A DNA stretch of 64,000 nucleotides from Nymphaea colorata (GCF_008831285.2 NC_045138.2:42523115-42587114); one strand, 5' to 3'; counted from the first letter of the stretch, positions 10,196 to 22,755 are shown. Numbers and translations: made by a program. The notes: generated from the letters alone by a model not told the origin.

Positions 10196-11220
10196 AACTA
10201 GTTTCTTCTTTCTGTACATGTTTGATTGTCCGGCTTATGACGTTGGCTTCGTTCTGGTATGCTGAAGAACTGTAATTATCTTTTGCATCCAATCTATTGT
10301 TTGGTAGGTTCAGACTTTCTGTATATACACAGGTTGGTGAATTTTTTCGGTTGATGAGTGCTTGCAAGAGCATCATAGGTCCTTTTAATTACATGCATGG
10401 GATCTCAGAAGTTTCATTGTGCTCTTGATTGCTTGAAAAATCTTGGAGCTCCTTATAGAACCATGTTACGTTAACAATTGAACTGTATCAAGCTGAGTTT
10501 TGTGATATGGATCTCTGGTGCAGCGGTGCTGATGATGCTAGGCGCATGTCATGATCCTCCCAATTACTTTACACTTCACAGTTTTTTTTTTACGATTTTG
10601 GATCATTTATTCAGAGCTTCACATATTGGATGCTATAGTGCACTTTATCTGGTTCTGTTTGGTTTTGTTTTGAAGGATTCACATGTTTCAGTATTGAAAA
10701 TATATATATGGGCCCGTTTGATGCCTTAAAAATATAAAAACGGAAAGAAATTTTGAAAAATCTATTTCTGAAATTGATGAATTAGAAACAAAATCCATAT
10801 TTCTAAAAACCTCCTTGTGTTGCCTAAACTTGGATTTATATTTCTAAAAGCAAATTTCACGGTTTGACGGGAAAAAGTTGGAATCAATGGAAATGGTGGG
10901 GCGGAATGAAATTTTTCATGTTAACAGCATAAAGGAGGGTTCGAGTTTTCCTTCTCTGCCTTTCTCTTCTCTCTCCTCTCTGCTGTTATCTCTTCTTCAC
11001 CGGGATAAGAAAACCAGATCGGCAACCGGCCACATACGGGCAGCGACCACCGATAGGAGCTTGGCAAAAATGCTGGCATTGCATGGAGAACACCCAAACC
11101 GTTTGCAGATGGATTGAGTGTTTTCTTTTTTGATATTTTGTGTTCTTCTCTCTTCATATGTTTCTATTCCACCAAAATCAGACCGGTGATGGACCGGAGG
11201 TCTCTCCTCATGTCATTCTC
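10196..11220. other. Spacer without a recognisable gene
   Basis: This is the continuation of the pre-insertion locus downstream of the F-box-associated frame. At 10711 a GGGCCCGTTTGATGCC phrase resembles the end of a small hAT- or PIF-like element, with AAATCTATTTCTGAAATT-type words behind it. No protein similarity was seen. Confidence 0.45.
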
Positions 11221-11504
11221 TCCCCACTGGAGAGGGTTGCTTTAAAACCCTTTGCAGAGAGAGGGTTTCAGTTTTTTGCCTCTGCATAGAGGGTTTTGGA
11301 GAGCTCTTAAGCCCTTTATGCACAGGCAGAGGTAGCTATCAAACCCTCTACCAGCGTCAGGGAACCACCCTCTCCTTCCGTGTTCACCATGATGTCTCTC
11401 TCCCCCCTGCAGAATGTTAGAAACCCTCTGCGGGTAAACCCTCAAGACATAAGGGTTTCTTCTGAAACCCAGTCTCATAAGGGTTTCTTCTGAAACCCAG
11501 TCTC
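11220..11504. repeat. AAACCCT/AGGGTTT-rich stretch ending in a 28-bp tandem pair
   Basis: At least seven AAACCCT or AGGGTTT words (plant telo-box core) lie in about 280 bp. The stretch ends with two exact adjacent copies of a 28-bp unit, 11449-11476 and 11477-11504, starting ATAAGGGTTTCTTC. The words are spaced irregularly, so it is not a telomere-repeat tract. Confidence 0.7.
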
Positions 11505-11523
11505 GAAGAGCCGCCCTCTCCCT

Positions 11524-11748
11524 CTAGGTAGTGTTTGATGGTTAGGGATTTAGGAATTGGAAATATATTTCTGGAAATATATTTCCTTGAATAAAAGAAT
11601 GAGAAAAATATTTCCGATTCTTATTTTGATGTGTGTGTGATAACTAAGAATTATGTTTCCAGAAATATATTTTTGTGTTTGATGATACAGAAATATTTTT
11701 CCAGAGATATATTTCTGTGTTTGATAATAAAGAAACATATTTCCAGAT
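11524..11748. mobile_element. MITE-like segment with GTGTTTGAT repeats
   Basis: It opens with TAGGTAGTGTTTGATGG, the same end as the segment at 2826. GTGTTTGAT recurs at about 11671 and 11716, each followed by AAATAT / TTTCCAGA words, and GGAAATATATTTCC-type palindromes are frequent. It directly abuts and ends the ATG11-like pseudogene. Confidence 0.5.
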
Positions 11749-12600
11749 TTACATAATCTTCAAATTTTTAACCAATTTATTGCTCCCTTCTAATTCCTTC
11801 AGGAGATGTGCCTATGCAGCTTTGGCTCTTGCACCAAGCTCTTGAAACTCAGAACGTTGCCGAGAAATGTAACCCACTTTGTCAGCAAGAACCCGAATAC
11901 AGACATGAAGTTCTGTACCAATGTCATCCTCGCTCTCATTGGCAGAGCTGAAATGAAATTCAGAAAAGTGCAAAAAAGAATCACCAACAGAATGTTATCA
12001 TACAAAAGTACAGCATGACACTGTTGCAGAAAAAGGAAAGCAGTCATGCTTAATGAATTTGCAGTCACCAATATGCAACGACAAGAATTACCCCAAACGA
12101 TCATGTGGTATCTTGTACCTCATGGCTGTATGGTCTATGGAATTAAGTAGAAGAACTTTCAAAGTAGGCAAAATAAAAATTACACAACTTAAAAAACATT
12201 TTGAGGATCCTGAAAGAAAAGAACTGGAATAATACCATGAAAAGAAAAAAGAAAAGATAGACCAGATGCATCAACAGTTGCAAAGGGAAAATGATGGCCC
12301 CACTAGGCACTTTTAGTAGGTGCAATGAAAGAAGGGTTCTAGTTAACACACCTGAGATTCATCCAAGAGCTTCAAACTAACTTCAAGTTCTTTTCTGAAC
12401 CCTAAATTTAACTTCCTCCAAAGCAGAGTTAAGCTTTGATTCAGTCTCGTTGTATTCATTTGATTTCTTTTCCAGTGCATCTCTAAGTTTTACAATTATT
12501 GCTTCTGCCACTTTGGAAGCCCTGTTGGATTGTTCAGTAGCATTAACTTCCTGAGAACCTGTCTCAAGTTGATCATCTATTTTCCCATTTGTGCCAATTT
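11748..12600 (-). pseudogene. ATG11: ATG11-like autophagy scaffold, fragment of coiled-coil region
   Basis: Two minus-strand exon remnants match the C-terminal coiled coil of plant ATG11 (FIP200-like scaffold of the ATG1 kinase complex in autophagy). The first, about 12600-12352, gives KLRDALEKKSNEYNETESKL and, after a one-base frame change, RKELEVSLKLLDESQ, ending at a CAG/GTGTGT donor. The second, 11951-11748 after a TTTCATTTCAG acceptor, gives SANESEDDIGTELHVCIRVL and ADKVGYISRQRSEFQELGAR, then a TAG stop, then AHLLKELE. The exon normally between them was not found, and the sequence ends at the MITE-like segment before the claw domain. It cannot encode a working protein. Confidence 0.72.
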
Positions 12601-13300
12601 TTGTTTTTCCTAACTCCCATGTTATAAATCACTTCAATCCAAGGACATGAACAACCCAGCCAAAACTTTTCCAAATAAAAAGATATAAGGGCATAAAGCC
12701 ATTTCTTAGGCTCTGTATGCATGGGGGCTTCAACTTCAATATCACCAAATTGCACACTTCTCTATGAAGGCAGAAGCACACAAAAGGCTAAAAATTCAAA
12801 GCATAGCACATCAAGGAGAAGTGTGCACATGCCAAAAACACCTACGCGCAAGCATTTGTAACAACATGATAGAATACAGCTCAAGGGAGAAAAAAGATCA
12901 TCTAATGCTATTGCTACCTGAGGCAGTATTGGCATCACATAGAATAGAGATTGAGCTTGGTAAACAATATGCAACGTAAAGGCTCTAAAAAGGTTATACG
13001 AAACTGGCCACTCTTACACAAAGTTTACAAAATCGAAAAAAGTATACACTTGGTACAAAATAAACAATTGAAAGTACATAGTGACCTTCACACCATTCTT
13101 CTGCATCCTCGATGTAGATGTTGAACGGTCTAACTTTTCTATGACTGTCCAAGTCTTGATCCCTATGATGCGCCATAGCATAACCTTCAAATTGAGATCG
13201 CCAATGTTTAGTAAGATCTGCTTATCCATGGGGTATTTGGGATCGCTAGGTGGCTCTGCTGATCTCATGATGTTTTAAAACTCATCTATATATAGGACAT
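12601..13300 (-). other. Possible upstream remnants of the ATG11-like pseudogene, unassigned
   Basis: A minus-strand frame at 13268-13080 (SDPKYPMDKQILLNIGDLNL, then IEKLDRSTSTSRMQKNG) has a protein-like look but I do not recognise it. It lies upstream of the ATG11-like pieces in the same orientation and may belong to the same broken gene. Confidence 0.3.
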
Positions 13301-16300
13301 CTCTCTCCCAGGGGAATCAAAATATACTTTTGCTAGGGCTTCATCTCTCAATTATTGCTTAGCTGAGATTCCCATTGACGAATGTTTAGGCATGATCTAA
13401 CAATTGTCTCAACACCATCATCATAGACGTAGTTCAAAAATGCACTGAAGAACTGTGTTTTGCTCACCCATACTCCATCCTCTGTCTGGTGGCCTAATAG
13501 AGAGATCAAATGTGTCCCAAAGGCTCCACATAGGACATTATAGACAACATGACTTAAGGATGAGTTTGATTAGGGTGATTGAAACACAAACAGGTGGGGG
13601 TCAAGAAAAGACCAATAAAATGGTGGTCAGATTAAAAAAGATGTTAGCCTAATCAGGTTGACCCAATTGGAGATTCAGACAAAGTATGTTACATGTTTGT
13701 TCTGGGTTCATGCAAAAGAGTCCTCCTATGTGGACACAATGAAAAAGAATGAACACAAAGTCTGGATGGTTGTTCGAGGAAAGGGGACAAATTTAAAGAG
13801 ATACCTAGCTTTTGTTTGGAAAAGTTTGGGAAGAGTCAAGAAAAATATGAAACACAAATCAAACATTGTGTTCACATCATGATCAAGCTACAGTTTTGAT
13901 GAGATCAATTCTATTATCATGCATAGTTCAGAAAAGGACTTGGACATTTAGAGGAGACTCAGTGACTCGGGATTAACTATAATTTCATTCTAGGTTATGT
14001 CTATATACCCAAACAAAGTCTAAGTACATGGCATAAGCTCCTCCAAACAGGTTTTAGCATTGAGATTTATGTCGTTCTCCTTTGTCCCTTGTTTGTATAC
14101 CTCAATTAATACTCATTGTATTTGAAGGGTTGCTGTACTTGGCTTCAGAGGTGGTCCAGCCAAACATCCTCCCCCCAAGCTCCAAAACACATAGGGAGTA
14201 TATAATGACACGATGACTGAGGCAAAAAGGTAGAGTATTTTAACGTACATGCACAAATTGTGAGCTCTAATGCGTTAGAATCTAAGATGGAGACTGAAAA
14301 TAAAATAGAAGTATAGTTCATTTTTCATTAAATTCCTAATCAAGAGGGGTTATATTTGAACCTAAGTCTATGTGAGCATGTACATATCCTCTCAACTAAT
14401 CCAATGCATATCAAACATTCGAAGGGATGTACTTACACATGTATGGCATGTCTAGGGGTGTGGGGTTTGGACTACACTTGAAAGCTTAAATGAGCAAAGT
14501 ATGAGTCGAGTCAAATGGATAGGTTTTTTAATGATTGCTAGTTTTATTTCTATGCAAAATTTCGGCATCTCACTTTTGACCATAACATGGAAAAGCTTGT
14601 AGTTGCCTTTATTTGGATCATGCTGGATAATTCAAAGAGATGAGAACCGCCTTGGTAGTATGAGGTTTGACGCTCCTTTACTAGGGGTAATCAGGCCAAA
14701 GACTATATTAAACTCTATACAATTTATGTGACTAATTGTCGTTCTGACCAAAGCACATCAAAACATGCATGCCCTATATTTTGGAACTTTTAATTTAACA
14801 AAGTTCTAAGGGGATCATTAAACATTAATGTTTATGAATAAGAATAGCTTTGAGATAGGCTGATTCAATCTCTTAATCATCATTTACTCATACAATTATA
14901 ATTTCTAACCTAGATGATGCATGTACCTAGGAAGTAAATGGTCAATACTTACTTTTGAATGATCATATGGGATATGTGTTTAGAATGTAGGATTTAGAGG
15001 TTGGATGATGATACCAAGACCTATTAAAGTTATTAATTAGACATTAAGTTCATGGTTTCCATGGTCACAAGTTAGTCAAACCTCAAAGCATCATGATTCC
15101 ATTCAACTTTTAAGATTTCGAGGGGCATCACGACCAACATTCATAAAATTTCATCATCACTGTGATATTAGAATTCAACATGGGGTTTATATATTTAGAA
15201 GTTGGGATCATTAGTTGAAATTTTTAATCCTTGGTCATGGATATAGATTAGAAAAGAAATTAGGGTTTTCTAGAGTTTTGGTCAACTATAAATTAGGGTT
15301 TTTTAGGTTGAGGTTTCTAATATGCAATCATGGTGGATATTAGACTAGGGTTTAAACGGCTGCCAACCAAGGTTCATATTTAAGGGCCTGTATGGATACA
15401 TGCTCAAAAAATTGGTTTTGAAGGCATCAAACACAGTTTTGAGCATGTTTGGCATCATAGAAGCTAGATTTTCAAGAAATCCAGTTTCTTGAAAATCGTG
15501 TTATCATCGAAGTTTTGCATAACTTAGTGGGGGAGTCATCTTTCACCGAAAATGGTGTTTTCACTCTACCAAGTGTAGTTGGGAAAGAGGTAGGTTTGCC
15601 ATCAATGCTAATGGTAGTCAATTGAGAACACCTGCAGATCGAAACAATGGAGCCATGGATGCTGATTGTGCACTATGGATGTGTTGACAGAATTGGTGGT
15701 CGATGGAGACTCAGTAGTGGTTGGCCGAGAAAGTCTTAGCAGAGGATGACATCAAGGTTTTTGTTTCCCCAGACTAGAGAGTATTGCTATCAAACTTTCC
15801 TTCCATATTTTTTAACCATTTGGCCATTGACCTTTCATATCTGTGACCTAACTTATGGTTCACCAAGTACGTATTTCATCATATCATCAATGCCCAAAGG
15901 CTCCATAAAAAATTCCTCAAAACTATGAAAGCTCTCCTACCCTAGCATACTTGGATCGAACACTCCATTCACCTTCACCTCTGCTGGTTAGGACCTGGGA
16001 CATCAGTTGCTTTTCATTCCTTATGTTTTTTTCTTGAGTTTTTCCTTTTCTTGCAAAGTGAGAGAATGTCTTTTTGATGTTTCATGTAGTGCTTGCAAGT
16101 TTGTTCCTTGCAGTATGGCTCTCATGTGGATTTCTTATTACTGTAATCATATTCCCATCTAAAAACTTCACGAGTTTTGAACTCAATGTTATGTTTCATC
16201 GTGCAACTTTGATAGGGTTTTTGAGGATTATTTCTTTGTAACCCTTGCATGCCATTTATGGAACTTTTTTCTATTGTATATCTTTTTTCATCTTCATTAA

Positions 16301-18200
16301 TTGACAATTATGTAAATTATTGGCACCTTTCTATTGGAGAGCTGCTCAAATTGAGGTTATTGTTGAAAGCAATTTTGCTACGCTGCACAATCAAGAAAAT
16401 GGAAGTCAACATTTTTTTGTTATGACGAATCCACCTTGAAAAGAATTCCTACTGTTGAAAAGATTAGGAACGTGCCTATCTACATTTGAAGAGTGTGACT
16501 AGATCAAGCAGTAGATTCAAAAGGGTCCAACTATACAAATAAAAGACAAAAAAAATTAAAGCTCTCAAAAGTTGTTTGTTGCAAAAATTAATGTTCATTT
16601 CTATGGGAATCCTAAATTAAATGGTTCTCCCTATTCCAGAATATCATCCATATACAACTGCACCTAAAATTTCAATACAGTAAGCTTTTCTTTTGGATCC
16701 CTAAGAAGATGTAATATGAGATTGTTTCTTTCGAATGTCAATGAAAATAACAATTCAAATAGATGCTCATGAGTGAAAAAGCTCACAAAACTAACTCACT
16801 CATAATCCATCTTTGGTAGGTTTACATCTATAGTCTTAGTATCCTTCTTTGCCTGTCAATTACATACGCAGCTTATTCTGATATTTGATGAACACAAATG
16901 TAGTAAAAGGAGCGAAATATGTGGGGGCACGCTAATGAGTTCATGAGAACCAAAATACAGAAAGAATGAATAGATTTTAGACCCACTTCCCATGAGGGTG
17001 GCCATGATCCTTCTGCTTCCATTAAAGAGATTTTGAGCAAAAAAAAAAAAAAGTGAAATAAACTCATGTCATGTATTGTTTTATATAGTTTTTCCTCTTC
17101 ATGAATTAATAGTTTTTTGTTTTGTTTCATTGTTGTATTGTACTAGGTCTCCAACTTATATATGAGACATGGTGAATTAACCTCATTGTTCAATAGTTAT
17201 AGTGTTATACTTTGAACAAGATGTTTTTTTTTCATTTTTAGCAATTAAATTTGCAGAGTACTCAACCTACTTTTATCCACTTCAGCTCTATACATCACTT
17301 CTTGAAATGAAGGCTTCACCAGAATTTGTGCAGGCTACTTCATCAAATTAATTCATCCCAAATTTTACCTATGTTCATATGATTTCTCAAACTTTGACAA
17401 TCAAGAGGATTTGTGTGGCATTTTGTTCTTAAATCTGCTTATTTTCACTTCTTTTATAAGAATTGACTCCTAAATCAACTACATGCTGAAAAATCAATTG
17501 TCCTGAAAACCCCATAAATTTTAAGGCCATAATGATCATATTTTCATTGTGTGTCCATGAACTAATATATGACTTATAGGTTTCAGAATTTGCAGGACTT
17601 ATTTGCAAGCTTATCTGTGTACAGTTGTTTGTGCACATGCACATGATCAAACATTGATTTTGAATCATAAATTAGTATGTCTTAATTTTTTTCATGATTT
17701 ATGAACCATTATTGATATGACCATCTCCAATGATTTTCATGCATTAAATCTTCCTAAATATTCACTAAGAAAAATGAGTTATTGATGGTAGTCAACAGTT
17801 TGTGCCATAGTGATATAATGTAAGATTCCAAAATGGAGCTTGTGAATGAATAGCTTGTTTACTCTTGACAATGGTAATGGTTACATAGGTAGATATAATG
17901 CAACATTCCAAAAAGGAATTGTTTTTGACATAGTGAAGGCCGAGTCTTCCAACTAATGATGACATGCCCCATTTTGTGATGTAAGCTGAAATTTTACTTG
18001 ATGCTTAAAGGGAAGAGTTTTCCAACATTTATATAGGCATGCTTTTTGCACCAGCTGAGCGGACTTTCTGTGAAGGCTGAAGCTGCTAAAACACACATAT
18101 TTGTTAATGTAACTTTTATGATTGTAAATAATTTTTTAATAATAATAATAATTTTTTTAATTATTGGTCTCCTTTTTCTCTCTCTTTTGTTTATGTATAC
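13300..18200. other. AT-rich stretch without a recognisable gene
   Basis: No frame longer than about 85 codons and none resembling a known protein. At 15385-15560 a GGGCCTGTATGG phrase and matching words (TTGAGCATG, CATCAAACACAG, a TTTCAAGAAAT/ATTTCTTGAAA inverted pair) look like a small non-autonomous DNA transposon, but no target duplication was found. Confidence 0.45.
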
Positions 18201-18216
18201 ATATATATAGGAAAAT

Positions 18217-18451
18217 TGAACAGTGGCTCTAGTTTTGTAGAGTTGCCTAGCCGTTTAAGTAGGACTGTTCGATCTAATATGATGGACGGCTAAGAGAAAA
18301 TAAGAAGAAAATTGATTGGTATTTTTTGTTATATACCATTTGTTTACACATTTTTATCCTTGTTTTTTTCTTAACGATTCATCTGCTTTAAATGAATAGT
18401 CCTAATTAGATAGTTGGGTAATTCTGCATAGGTAGAATCACCATTTACTCA
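18217..18451. mobile_element. MITE, copy 1 of a family with TGAAYAGTGRCT ends
   Basis: The left end starts TGAACAGTGGCTCTAG and the right end finishes GAATCACCATTTACTCA. The outer 40 bp form imperfect inverted repeats ending in CTAA/TTAG. It sits between TATATATA tracts, suggesting TA-rich target preference. The interior has no coding capacity. A second copy is at 24944-25213. Confidence 0.65.
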
Positions 18452-18469
18452 CTATATATGTATGTAACT

Positions 18470-18690
18470 ATAAACCAACTACCATTCAATTGAAATCAAT
18501 TTCTAAAAGCAAATCCAAACCCATTTTTTGTCAACCAAATATAAACCAAGTTTTCACTTTTGAAAGACTGGTTTTGTCATGTTACCCAAACACTAAAACC
18601 AGGTTTCCAAAGCTCATTATAAAAAATAGGCTTCATAAAACCATTTGGCAAAAATCATTTTTTTAAGGGGTCTAAACACTACCTAAAGAA
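18470..18690. mobile_element. End of a MITE-like element (inverted GGTAGTGTTT terminus)
   Basis: The segment ends GGGGTCTAAACACTACCTA, the reverse complement of a TAGGTAGTGTTTAGACCCC terminus related to those at 2826 and 11524. Phrases such as CAAACACTAAAACCAGG precede it. The partner end was not identified. Confidence 0.4.
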
Positions 18691-18699
18691 TTTAACTGT

Positions 18700-19540
18700 T
18701 GTGGTCTTTCTTGCTGGCTTGGGTTTAGCATTAGATTTAAGGTGAACCTAGGGTTTTGAGAACCTCGAACATGCATGTCCATAGGGTTATGGAAAAATAG
18801 GTTTCTAAGAATAGTGCTTTTGAAATGTCATATGGAAATATGCACTTAAGGTGTACACAATCAAAGGATTGAACGAATTTAGGTGTTTTGGGTGCCTCAA
18901 TTAAAACTTTTGGTACACCATTTAACCTACTTCGTTTGATTTTTTGATAATTTGTGACGTGTGTTTATGTGTAGATGAGTGCACCTATTTAATGTAAATG
19001 CATATGCATGCCTAGATGTAAGCACAATATTGACATTAAAATGGAACTACATGCCCTATTGAATGGAAATCCAAGAATATAAACCTAAAGAAAGAGGGGA
19101 GAGGGCATACCTAGCATCCATGCTACTATTCTAAGCACACATAATTTAAACAAAGATCAAAACTAAGCCTAGGAAAACAGATTGAAATATAAACTGCCCG
19201 AGGCCATGCACAAGGGAAAATAAACTAATCCCAAGCATATAAATTAAAATTATGTTAGCCTAAGAATGGATGAACAAGAAACAAAATATCCTAGACCAAT
19301 ATGAAACAAAGAAATCGAAGAAAAAAAAAGAGAAGAAAGGGTAAATACTTGGCAAGTAGGCTCCTAAAGGACACAAACTTTGACCAGACCAAGGCCTACG
19401 TTCAAAGGACTAAGTCAGAGTGAAATATGCCTTGTCACTACCAAGACTTGAGCAAACACCAACGGGGACTTTTTTCTCAAGCTACATTGGAATTTAGCAA
19501 GTGAACTCCAAGAAGGGTGGGGTGGGTCGGTGGGTTCATG
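18700..19540. other. Spacer without a recognisable gene
   Basis: AT-rich, ending abruptly where coding similarity to copia integrase begins at about 19545. Nothing resembling a 5' LTR, primer site or gag precedes that junction. Confidence 0.5.
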
Positions 19541-21950
19541 CTTCACTTTTATAGAAGATGAAAGACAATATAAAGCTGAAGTTAAAATTGTTAGAACTGA
19601 TAATGGAGTCGAATTTTTTTCAATGGAGAAGAATGATTTTTTCCATGAAAAAGGCATTGTTCATCAACACACATGTGTTTATACACCACAACAAAATGGT
19701 GTAGTTGAGAGAAAACACCGTCATATTTTAGATGTGGCTCGAGCTCTTAAATTTCAATCCGGTTTACCTTTGCATTTTTGGGACGAGTGTGTATTGACTG
19801 CCGTGTATTTAATCAATCGAACCCCAACAAGTGCCTTACAAAACAAAACTCCTTATGAAAAATTATTTAAAAAGAAACCCACGTATTTTCATCTACGCGC
19901 CTTTGGTTGTTTATGTTTTGCAAAAGAACCAAATCCCAAATCTAAATTTGACCAAAGATCACACAGATGTGTTTTTTTAGGCTATGCTTTTAGTCAAAAA
20001 GCATATAAGGTGTATAATCTTGAGACTGGAAAAATTTCTGCTAGTAGAGATGTATTTTTCAATGAAACTGAGTTCCCATTTAAATCAATAAGAACTAGCC
20101 CACAAACTTCAGTTATTCCATTGCCAATTAATGAGACTCATGCTGCTGAAAGTAGATACTCTTATGCAAGTGATGAAGTTCAGGTGGACCCCTTGACTGC
20201 AGAAAATCATGATTCATTGAGCCATGAACCTGTTGACAATTTGACATCAACCACAAACAACTTTGAAACAGAACCAAACTTCATTGAAACCTCTGAGCCT
20301 CTTGCTAAAACAGTTGACCCAACAGTTACACTTCAGCCAAATATGCTCAGAAGATCAACCCGCAAGCCTAGACCTTCCGTTCTATTAAAAGAGTATTACT
20401 GTGGATTGGCCACTCAAGATGGACCCAGCCTTTCATCTACTGGAAAGAAGTCCTCGTCCAGGTATTCTCTTTCACAAGTTCTCTCTTTTTCAGCTTTCTC
20501 TTCAGCTCATAAGGCATACTTGTTAAACATTTCACATCTTCTAGAACCCACATCCTATAGCCAAGCTGAGCTCGATCCAAATTGGAGAATGGCAATGCAA
20601 ACTGGAATTGAAGCATTAGAAGCTAATAAAACTTGGGATCTAGTTGAACCTCCAAATGGTATTAAATCCATAGGCTGCAAGTGGGTTTACCGCATCAAAT
20701 ACAAAGCAAATGGTGATGTTGAAAGATTCAAGGCAAGGTTAGTTGCCAAAGGGTATGCACAAGTTGAAGGTATAGATTACAATGAAACATATGCACCTGT
20801 TGCAAAGTTAGTTACAGTCTGATGTCTTCTAGCAATTGCAGCCAAGTGTAACTGGATTCTTCACCAAATGGACGTCTACAATGCTTTCTTGAATGGCAGC
20901 CTGGATGAAGAAATTTATATGTCACTTCCTCCCGGATATGGAGATGGTAGAGACACACGAGTATGCAAACTAAAAAAATCACTTTATGGGCTAAAACAAG
21001 CCCCTAGAAATTGGTTTGCAAGGTTTTCAGAAGTATTGCTAGCTTTTGGCTTTGCTCAGTCAAAGTGTGATCACTCACTTTTCATCTTCAAAAAGGAGAA
21101 TACAATCATGGCAGTGCTTGTCTATGTAGACTATCTCATAATCGCTGGGAACCACTTGGAGAAGATTGAAAAATTCAAGAAATACTTAAGTGAACACTTT
21201 AAAATGAAGGATTTAGGCATCGTGAAATATTTCCTTGGGCTAGAATTGGCAAGATCGAAGAAAGGGATATTCTTGTCCCAACGAAAATACACATGCGATG
21301 TCTTGGATGAGGTGGGGTTAATTAATGCAAAACCAGTTGAAGTTCCAATGGAGCATAGAAAAGATTTATCAGTGGATGGTGGTGAGTTGCTAAAGGATCC
21401 AACGGCCTATCGACGTCTGGTAGGAAGGTTAATTTACTTAACCATAACCAGACCTGATATTACTTTTGCAGTACATACTCTTAGTAGGTATATGCAACAA
21501 CCTTCCGTTGCACACTACAAAGCAGCTTTGAGGGTGTTAAAGTATCTAAAACAAAGTCGTGGCCAAGGACTGTGGTTTCCATCAAATGAAGACTTTCAAC
21601 TCACTGCATATTGTGATGCTGATTGGGGTGCTTGTAAAGAGACAAGGAGGTCTATAACAGGCTATTGCATCTTCTTAGGAGGCAGCTTAATTTCATGGAA
21701 ATCTAAGATGCAGCGTACTGTGTCAAGGTCATCTGCTGAAGCGGAATATCGCTCCATGGCAGACACTAGTTGTGAAATCTTATGGTTGAAATATCTGCTT
21801 TCAGATTTTCAGGTGAATCACCCACAACCGGTGGACTTACTTTGTGACAACAAACCAGCCATACAAATTGCTGCTAATCCGGTACTGCACGAAAGAACAA
21901 AGCATATTGAACTCGATTGCCACCTTGTTCGTGACTTGATAAAAAAATAA
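19530..21950 (+). pseudogene. Copia polyprotein: integrase C-terminal half, reverse transcriptase, RNase H
   Basis: One frame runs from 19530 to 21950 with a single stop, TGA at 20820-20822, where family members have Arg (after PVAKLVTV). Domains in order are: integrase ([10 protein letters not shown], then [18 protein letters not shown] with the catalytic Glu, then [10 protein letters not shown]); the linker [10 protein letters not shown] at about 20350; reverse transcriptase from [20 protein letters not shown], with QMDVYNAFLNG holding the first Asp. The polymerase motif at 21123-21134 reads YVDY, so the last catalytic Asp is lost. RNase H (YCDADWGACKETRRSITGY, SAEAEYRSMA) is intact. The frame ends at 21950 in an A-rich run by a one-base shift. 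The expected tail (QLADLFTKALLKDQFQ) continues in another frame to about 22085. Confidence 0.92.
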
Positions 21951-22422
21951 AACCATTTCCACTAGTTTTGTTCCCTCACGATGTCAGCTAGCTGACTTGT
22001 TTACAAAGGCACTGCTAAAAGATCAATTTCAGTCGTTGAAGTCCAAACTGAGCATTTGTGATCTGCATGCTCAGTTTGAAGGAGGAGTGTTGAAGCAATT
22101 CTGAAAACGTGTTGTGTATGAAGCCTCTTTCCAGGTCAGGTTCAGACTCTGTAATGGATGCCTGCACGCGAGAATCACCTTGCCTGTTTTGCAGTAACAG
22201 AAATGTCTAAAAAGCGTATACAAAGTGTACAAAAGTGTAAAATCTTGTGGGTATATCTGTATTTTTTAAATCTCTTATCTCTACCGTTGATTTGTAACAG
22301 AATTGTATATACAAGGCCACCATTCGAGTAATGACGATTAGGGCTTTCTCATTCAACTTTTGCTCTGTTCAGTATTCCTGAGCGCATACTCTGTTTTTAC
22401 CATTTTTCAAGCTCCTCTCACA
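19545..22422 (+). mobile_element. 5'-truncated Ty1-copia element with 3' LTR
   Basis: The element starts in the middle of integrase and continues through reverse transcriptase, RNase H, a purine tract (GAAGGAGGAG, 22078-22087) and a 3' LTR. There is no upstream LTR, primer site, gag or protease, and a search for the LTR start phrase upstream found none. The coding damage is light (one stop, one frameshift, one catalytic change), so it is much less decayed than the copia remnant at 30532. Confidence 0.92.
22088..22422 (+). repeat. 3' LTR of the truncated copia element
   Basis: Begins TGTTGAAGCAATTC right after the purine tract and ends near CTCCTCTCACA. It contains a TATATACAAGG promoter-like motif at about 22310. 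The right end is uncertain by two bases (CTCA or CTCACA) because no target duplication is available. Confidence 0.8.
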
Positions 22423-22435
22423 TAAATAAGTAAGG

Positions 22436-22560
22436 CTGGGCATCAGGCCGGGCCGGGATGGTCCTAGGCTCTACAAAGTCTGGCTCAGGCTGGCTTGAAG
22501 TCCTTGTTGGCAGCCAAAGCCCAGCCTACTTAATAATCGGGCTGGGTCCAACCATCAACT
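22436..22560. repeat. Word array of GGGCCGGG / GGCTGGGC motifs
   Basis: It starts TAAGGCTGGGCATCAGGCC and repeats GGGC-, GGCTGG- and CCAGCC-type words. The array resembles subterminal repeats of hAT-like elements. A second such patch in inverse orientation occurs at about 22840-22870. Confidence 0.45.
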
Positions 22561-22656
22561 TTATACCATTCAGATACCCATTTTGATGCCCACCTATATT
22601 TGAAACCTTTAATATTTCATATTTTAATATCTCAAACCTTTAATGACATGCCAAGG

Positions 22657-22755
22657 GTTTCTAAGAGTGCCATCGGTGACACATGAAGAGTTTATAAGAG
22701 TGTCATCAGCGACACATGAAGAATTTCTAAGGGAGTCATCAACGATACACCAAAT
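22657..22755. repeat. Three tandem copies of a 33-bp unit
   Basis: Units at 22657-22689, 22690-22722 and 22723-22755 share the pattern TTTCTAAGAGTGYCATC...GACACATGAAGA. The third is the most diverged. There are no spacers and no cas genes, so this is a minisatellite. Confidence 0.85.

Noticed and set aside
15746-15928. 60-codon plus-strand frame
   Set aside because: No similarity and no supporting signals in AT-rich DNA.
22657-22755. Three 33-bp repeats, CRISPR-like at first sight
   Set aside because: Copies are directly adjacent without spacers, diverged, and in plant nuclear DNA.
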